NCBI GenBank assembly: GCA_902778895.1
Contig: CACYZF010000008.1
Span: forward strand, 186,001 to 250,000
DNA: 64,000 nt
Source of the DNA: an uncultured bacterium
GTDB taxonomy: Bacteria > Verrucomicrobiota > Lentisphaeria > Victivallales > UBA1829
Direction of reading: 5' to 3'
Shown: positions 61,493 through 64,000 of the stretch, piece after piece
How the letters are laid out: the number at the start of each line of letters is the position of its first letter
Numbering within the stretch: position 1 is the stretch's first letter
The notes under the pieces: model-generated
What the model was told of the DNA's origin: nothing
The model's input: the letters and a program-made list of their open reading frames with translations, nothing else
Database searches by the model: none
Position numbers and translations under genes: made by a program

Positions 61493-64000
61493 TTATGCAA
61501 TGACGTTCCAATCCGTGCTGACGCCGCGGCCGAGTTCGACCCACTGATCGAAGTCGCCAGTGCTGTAGTAGCCGAGCATACCGGTCGAATACTGACGGAC
61601 AAGGAGGTCGTCCTTCTTGTCGTTGTTGTAATCGCCGGCGCCGACGATGAACCAGTCACTGTCGAGCATGCCGAGCAGCTTCCACTGACCCACGGCATCG
61701 CCATCGCCCCACATTGCAACCAGGTTGGCCGCGCCGTTGTAGGCGATGATGTCGTCCTTGCCGTCGCCGGAGAAGTCGCCGATGGCACGGACGGTCCAGT
61801 TGGCGTCGGAGGTGGTGAGCAGAGTCGCCACGCCGTCGTCGCCAGCTTCGTTGATGTCGATGGTGTAGTAGGCGGCACCCATGAAGGACATCAGGACGCT
61901 GTCCTTGCCGTTGCCGTTGAAGTCGCCGCAGCCGACCATCGTCCAGTCATCCTTGTAGCCGATGCCGAGGCTGATCCAGTTGTCGGTTCCGTCGGTCCAG
62001 ACGCCGAGGACGCCCAGATCTTTGGAGTGCCAGACGATGGAGTTCATGCCCTGTTCACCGGTCAGGTTGCCGACCTGGTTTTCCCAGACGCTGAGGCCCG
62101 GGTTGCCGAGGTAGCTGATGTTCTGCCAGTTGGCATCGAGGTCGACGGAGTCGGTGTAGTAACCGATCGCGTACATCGGGAGATCGATGTCGCCGACCGG
62201 CAGGACGATGTTGCCGACGAGAACGGTATCGGCCTTGCCGTTGGCGTTCATATCGTACGCGCCGAGGACATTCCAGGTGTCCATCGGGTGCACGGCCATC
62301 TGGCTCTGCCACTCGTTCGTGCCGTCCAGCCAGAAACCGATCTGACCGAAGGCATAGTCGCCTTCGATGAGCTGGAACATCACGTCGGAGATGCCGTTGC
62401 CGTTGATGTCGCTCTTCGCGGGCTTCTCGGTCGGAGTCGGCGGAGTCGGCGGGACATACGTGGAGATCGTCAGAGCGAGCTCGTTGCCAGCGGTGATGCT
62501 GAGCGTGTAGTCGAGGGCTTCGTCAACCGTGACCGTTTCGCCGACCTTCAGCGTGTAGCTGCCGAAGGTGACATCGCCGGAGAACGAGGCGGCGTCGGAG
62601 GCGAGCAGGTAGGTGCCCGTAGCCGCAGCAGCATCGGTCAGCGTGTACTTCGCATCGCCGGAGACGAAGGAGAAGCCGCCGAACTGGGCCGCTTCAGCCG
62701 TCGCGATGGCAGTATCGAACGCGATGGTGCCGTCAACGGTGATGGCGGTCGCGAACGTGGCGCTGCCGACGAGCGTGGCGTTGGTGTTGATCAGAACGGT
62801 CTTGGCAATGTCGCCGGTGAAGGAGACCGTGCCGCCGAGGACTTCGACCTTGCCGTAGTCGACGACTGCCGCGATGGCATCGTCGCCGGTCGCGAACGCG
62901 TCGTAACCGATCTTGGCGGTGCCGCCGGCGATCGTAACGATCGAGTCGGCCGGGAGGGTAGCCCATTCGCTGTTCACGTAGGTGACTTCGATCGGGGCGA
63001 TGTAGACTTCTCTCGTCAGGGTCAGATTGCCTTCCGTGACATCCAGCGTGTAGAGGATGCCGCCGAAGTTTTCGGTCTTGCCGAGGGTCGTCAGGGTGCC
63101 GATTTCGGCGGAGGAGGTCTTCACGACAATATCGCTCATGGCGAACGCAGCAGCGCCGCCGGCGAGCGTGTAGGTACCGTCGGCCTGAGCCGCATCAATC
63201 GTGATCGTGTAGGTCGGCGTGCCGCCGATACCCGCGATGTTGTTCACGAGGGCTTCGTTGCCGGCCGCGATACCGGCCAGGTTGAAGTCGAACGTGCCGT
63301 TGACGGTGGCGGTGGATCCGTTGCCGAGAGCGAGCGTGCCGGTCAGGAGCGCGCCAGCGTCGACCGTCAGGGTGCCGCCCTTGCGGACGGTCATGTTGGC
63401 GGCGGATGCGCCTTCGCTGACCGTCAGGACACCCTGATCGTCGATGATCGTGGTGCTGACGTTGACGCCCGTGAGAGCGTTGACCGTGCAGGTCACCTTG
63501 TTGCTGAAGGCAACATCGCCGGCTTCGATCGTGATCGAGCCGCCGCCGAAGACGTTCGCCAGAGCAGCGTCGCCGGAAGCGAACGCGTCGATGCCGAGGG
63601 TGGCGGTGCCGCCGCCGATCAGCTCAACCACAGTACCGGCTTCCAGAGTGCTCCAGGAAGTGTTCACGAACACGTCGAGCTTGCGTTCGACGAAGTAGAG
63701 CGTGTTCTCTTCCTTGGTGAGGAGGTATCTGGTATCGCCGATGACCTTGTAGACGCCAGCGCCGGAGATGGTGCCGGCGGTGAGAGCGACGGTCTTGCCA
63801 CTGGACAGATCGAATCCATCCGTGGACATCGTCAGCGTGCCTTCGTTCACGAACGTATCGGTGATGGTGATCGCGACTCCGCCCTTGTAGGTCAGGGCCG
63901 CGCCGGCATCGATCGTGAGGTTGTTGGACGGCAGAGCAGTCGCAACTTCGAGGGCACCGCCGGTGACGTAGATCGTACCGTCGGCGGCCACGGCCGTGAG
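61493..64000 (-). CDS. Second AIDA-like/FG-GAP surface protein, 5' end outside the window
   Basis: At least 835 residues are visible; the frame is still open at the window edge (L-T-A-V-A-A-D-G...), so the start lies beyond 64000. Residues before the last ~310 form beta-rich repeats with units such as TWSTLEAGTVVELIGGGTATLGIDAFASGD and a near copy ATLPADSIVTIAGGTAKIGYDAFATGD, plus GTYTLAGGAAAFAM-type domains like those of the protein at 16894. A short Pro/Thr linker (PPTPPTPTEKPAKS) leads to the C-terminal module with five Ca-loop-like repeats (DINGNGISDVMFQ, DMNANGKADTV, GDFNGNGKDS, GDFSGDGKDD, GDYNNDKKDD), ending DWNVIA. Probably a cell-surface or secreted structural protein. Confidence 0.82.
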   Translation of the reverse strand, partial: LTAVAADGTIYVTGGALEVATALPSNNLTIDAGAALTYKGGVAITITDTFVNEGTLTMSTDGFDLSSGKTVALTAGTISGAGVYKVIGDTRYLLTKEENTLYFVERKLDVFVNTSWSTLEAGTVVELIGGGTATLGIDAFASGDAALANVFGGGSITIEAGDVAFSNKVTCTVNALTGVNVSTTIIDDQGVLTVSEGASAANMTVRKGGTLTVDAGALLTGTLALGNGSTATVNGTFDFNLAGIAAGNEALVNNIAGIGGTPTYTITIDAAQADGTYTLAGGAAAFAMSDIVVKTSSAEIGTLTTLGKTENFGGILYTLDVTEGNLTLTREVYIAPIEVTYVNSEWATLPADSIVTIAGGTAKIGYDAFATGDDAIAAVVDYGKVEVLGGTVSFTGDIAKTVLINTNATLVGSATFATAITVDGTIAFDTAIATAEAAQFGGFSFVSGDAKYTLTDAAAATGTYLLASDAASFSGDVTFGSYTLKVGETVTVDEALDYTLSITAGNELALTISTYVPPTPPTPTEKPAKSDINGNGISDVMFQLIEGDYAFGQIGFWLDGTNEWQSQMAVHPMDTWNVLGAYDMNANGKADTVLVGNIVLPVGDIDLPMYAIGYYTDSVDLDANWQNISYLGNPGLSVWENQVGNLTGEQGMNSIVWHSKDLGVLGVWTDGTDNWISLGIGYKDDWTMVGCGDFNGNGKDSVLMSFMGAAYYTIDINEAGDDGVATLLTTSDANWTVRAIGDFSGDGKDDIIAYNGAANLVAMWGDGDAVGQWKLLGMLDSDWFIVGAGDYNNDKKDDLLVRQYSTGMLGYYSTGDFDQWVELGRGVSTDWNVIA

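Overview
The window is about 64 kb of a GC-rich bacterial chromosome, with some clearly AT-richer patches. It most resembles the Lentisphaerota/Victivallales branch of the PVC group. That assignment is inferred from the mix of genes: large AIDA-repeat/FG-GAP proteins without signal peptides, HflC-HflK-P-type ATPase and FHA-FtsH operons, and GH43/CE12 pectin enzymes. No rRNA, tRNA, CRISPR array, integrase or transposase was seen. Most intergenic regions carry sigma-70-like promoters with TTGAAA-like -35 boxes and TATAGT or TATATT -10 boxes, several extended by an upstream TG.

Region by region. 1-4.3 kb: leftward operon hflC-hflK-P1B metal ATPase. 4.6-8.6 kb: a lipoprotein, an ABC-2 exporter pair, a GyrI-like protein and a LysM protein, all leftward. 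8.8-11.9 kb: a thioesterase, then an AT-rich island with a 57-residue ORF and a clear DpnI homologue, then a tandem class II aldolase whose N-terminus also lies in island-like DNA. 12-14.9 kb: leftward operon of small membrane proteins, a Sel1-repeat/RDD protein and an unknown protein. 15.2-16.6 kb: gdhA. 16.9-20.4 kb: AIDA/FG-GAP surface protein. 20.7-23.6 kb: aroF, a chorismate mutase-shikimate kinase fusion, and aroC. 23.8-34.2 kb: polysaccharide export and glycosyltransferase operon (Wzm, Wzt, WbsX/RgpF giant, methyltransferase, two GT2 proteins, one fused to a membrane glycosyltransferase). 34.2-37.1 kb: pdxJ-pilT-uppP. 37.1-39.6 kb: ribD-ribE-unknown. 39.8-40.7 kb: TSCPD protein and unknown. 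40.9-45.1 kb: FHA protein, ftsH, DUF167 protein, mnmA. 45.1-46.8 kb: periplasmic sensor-like protein with a PAS-like domain.

46.9-60.6 kb looks like a pectin/arabinan side-chain utilisation locus. On the left arm are a CE12-type acetylesterase and a YtfQRT-YjfF furanose ABC transporter. On the right arm are an SDR dehydrogenase, a fumarate-reductase-like flavoprotein, an Old-Yellow-Enzyme-like protein and two tandem secreted GH43 enzymes. The arms diverge from one control region that carries an operator-like palindrome. 60.6-61.5 kb is a non-coding mosaic of palindromes and direct repeats. The window ends inside a second AIDA/FG-GAP protein that shares its roughly 300-residue C-terminal module with the first.

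The most notable items are the DpnI homologue (restriction of methylated GATC) in a compositionally foreign island that appears to run into the aldolase gene; a three-copy composite palindromic repeat placed at gene ends; the shared C-terminal module of the two surface proteins; and the furanose/arabinan regulon that includes a redox enzyme trio.
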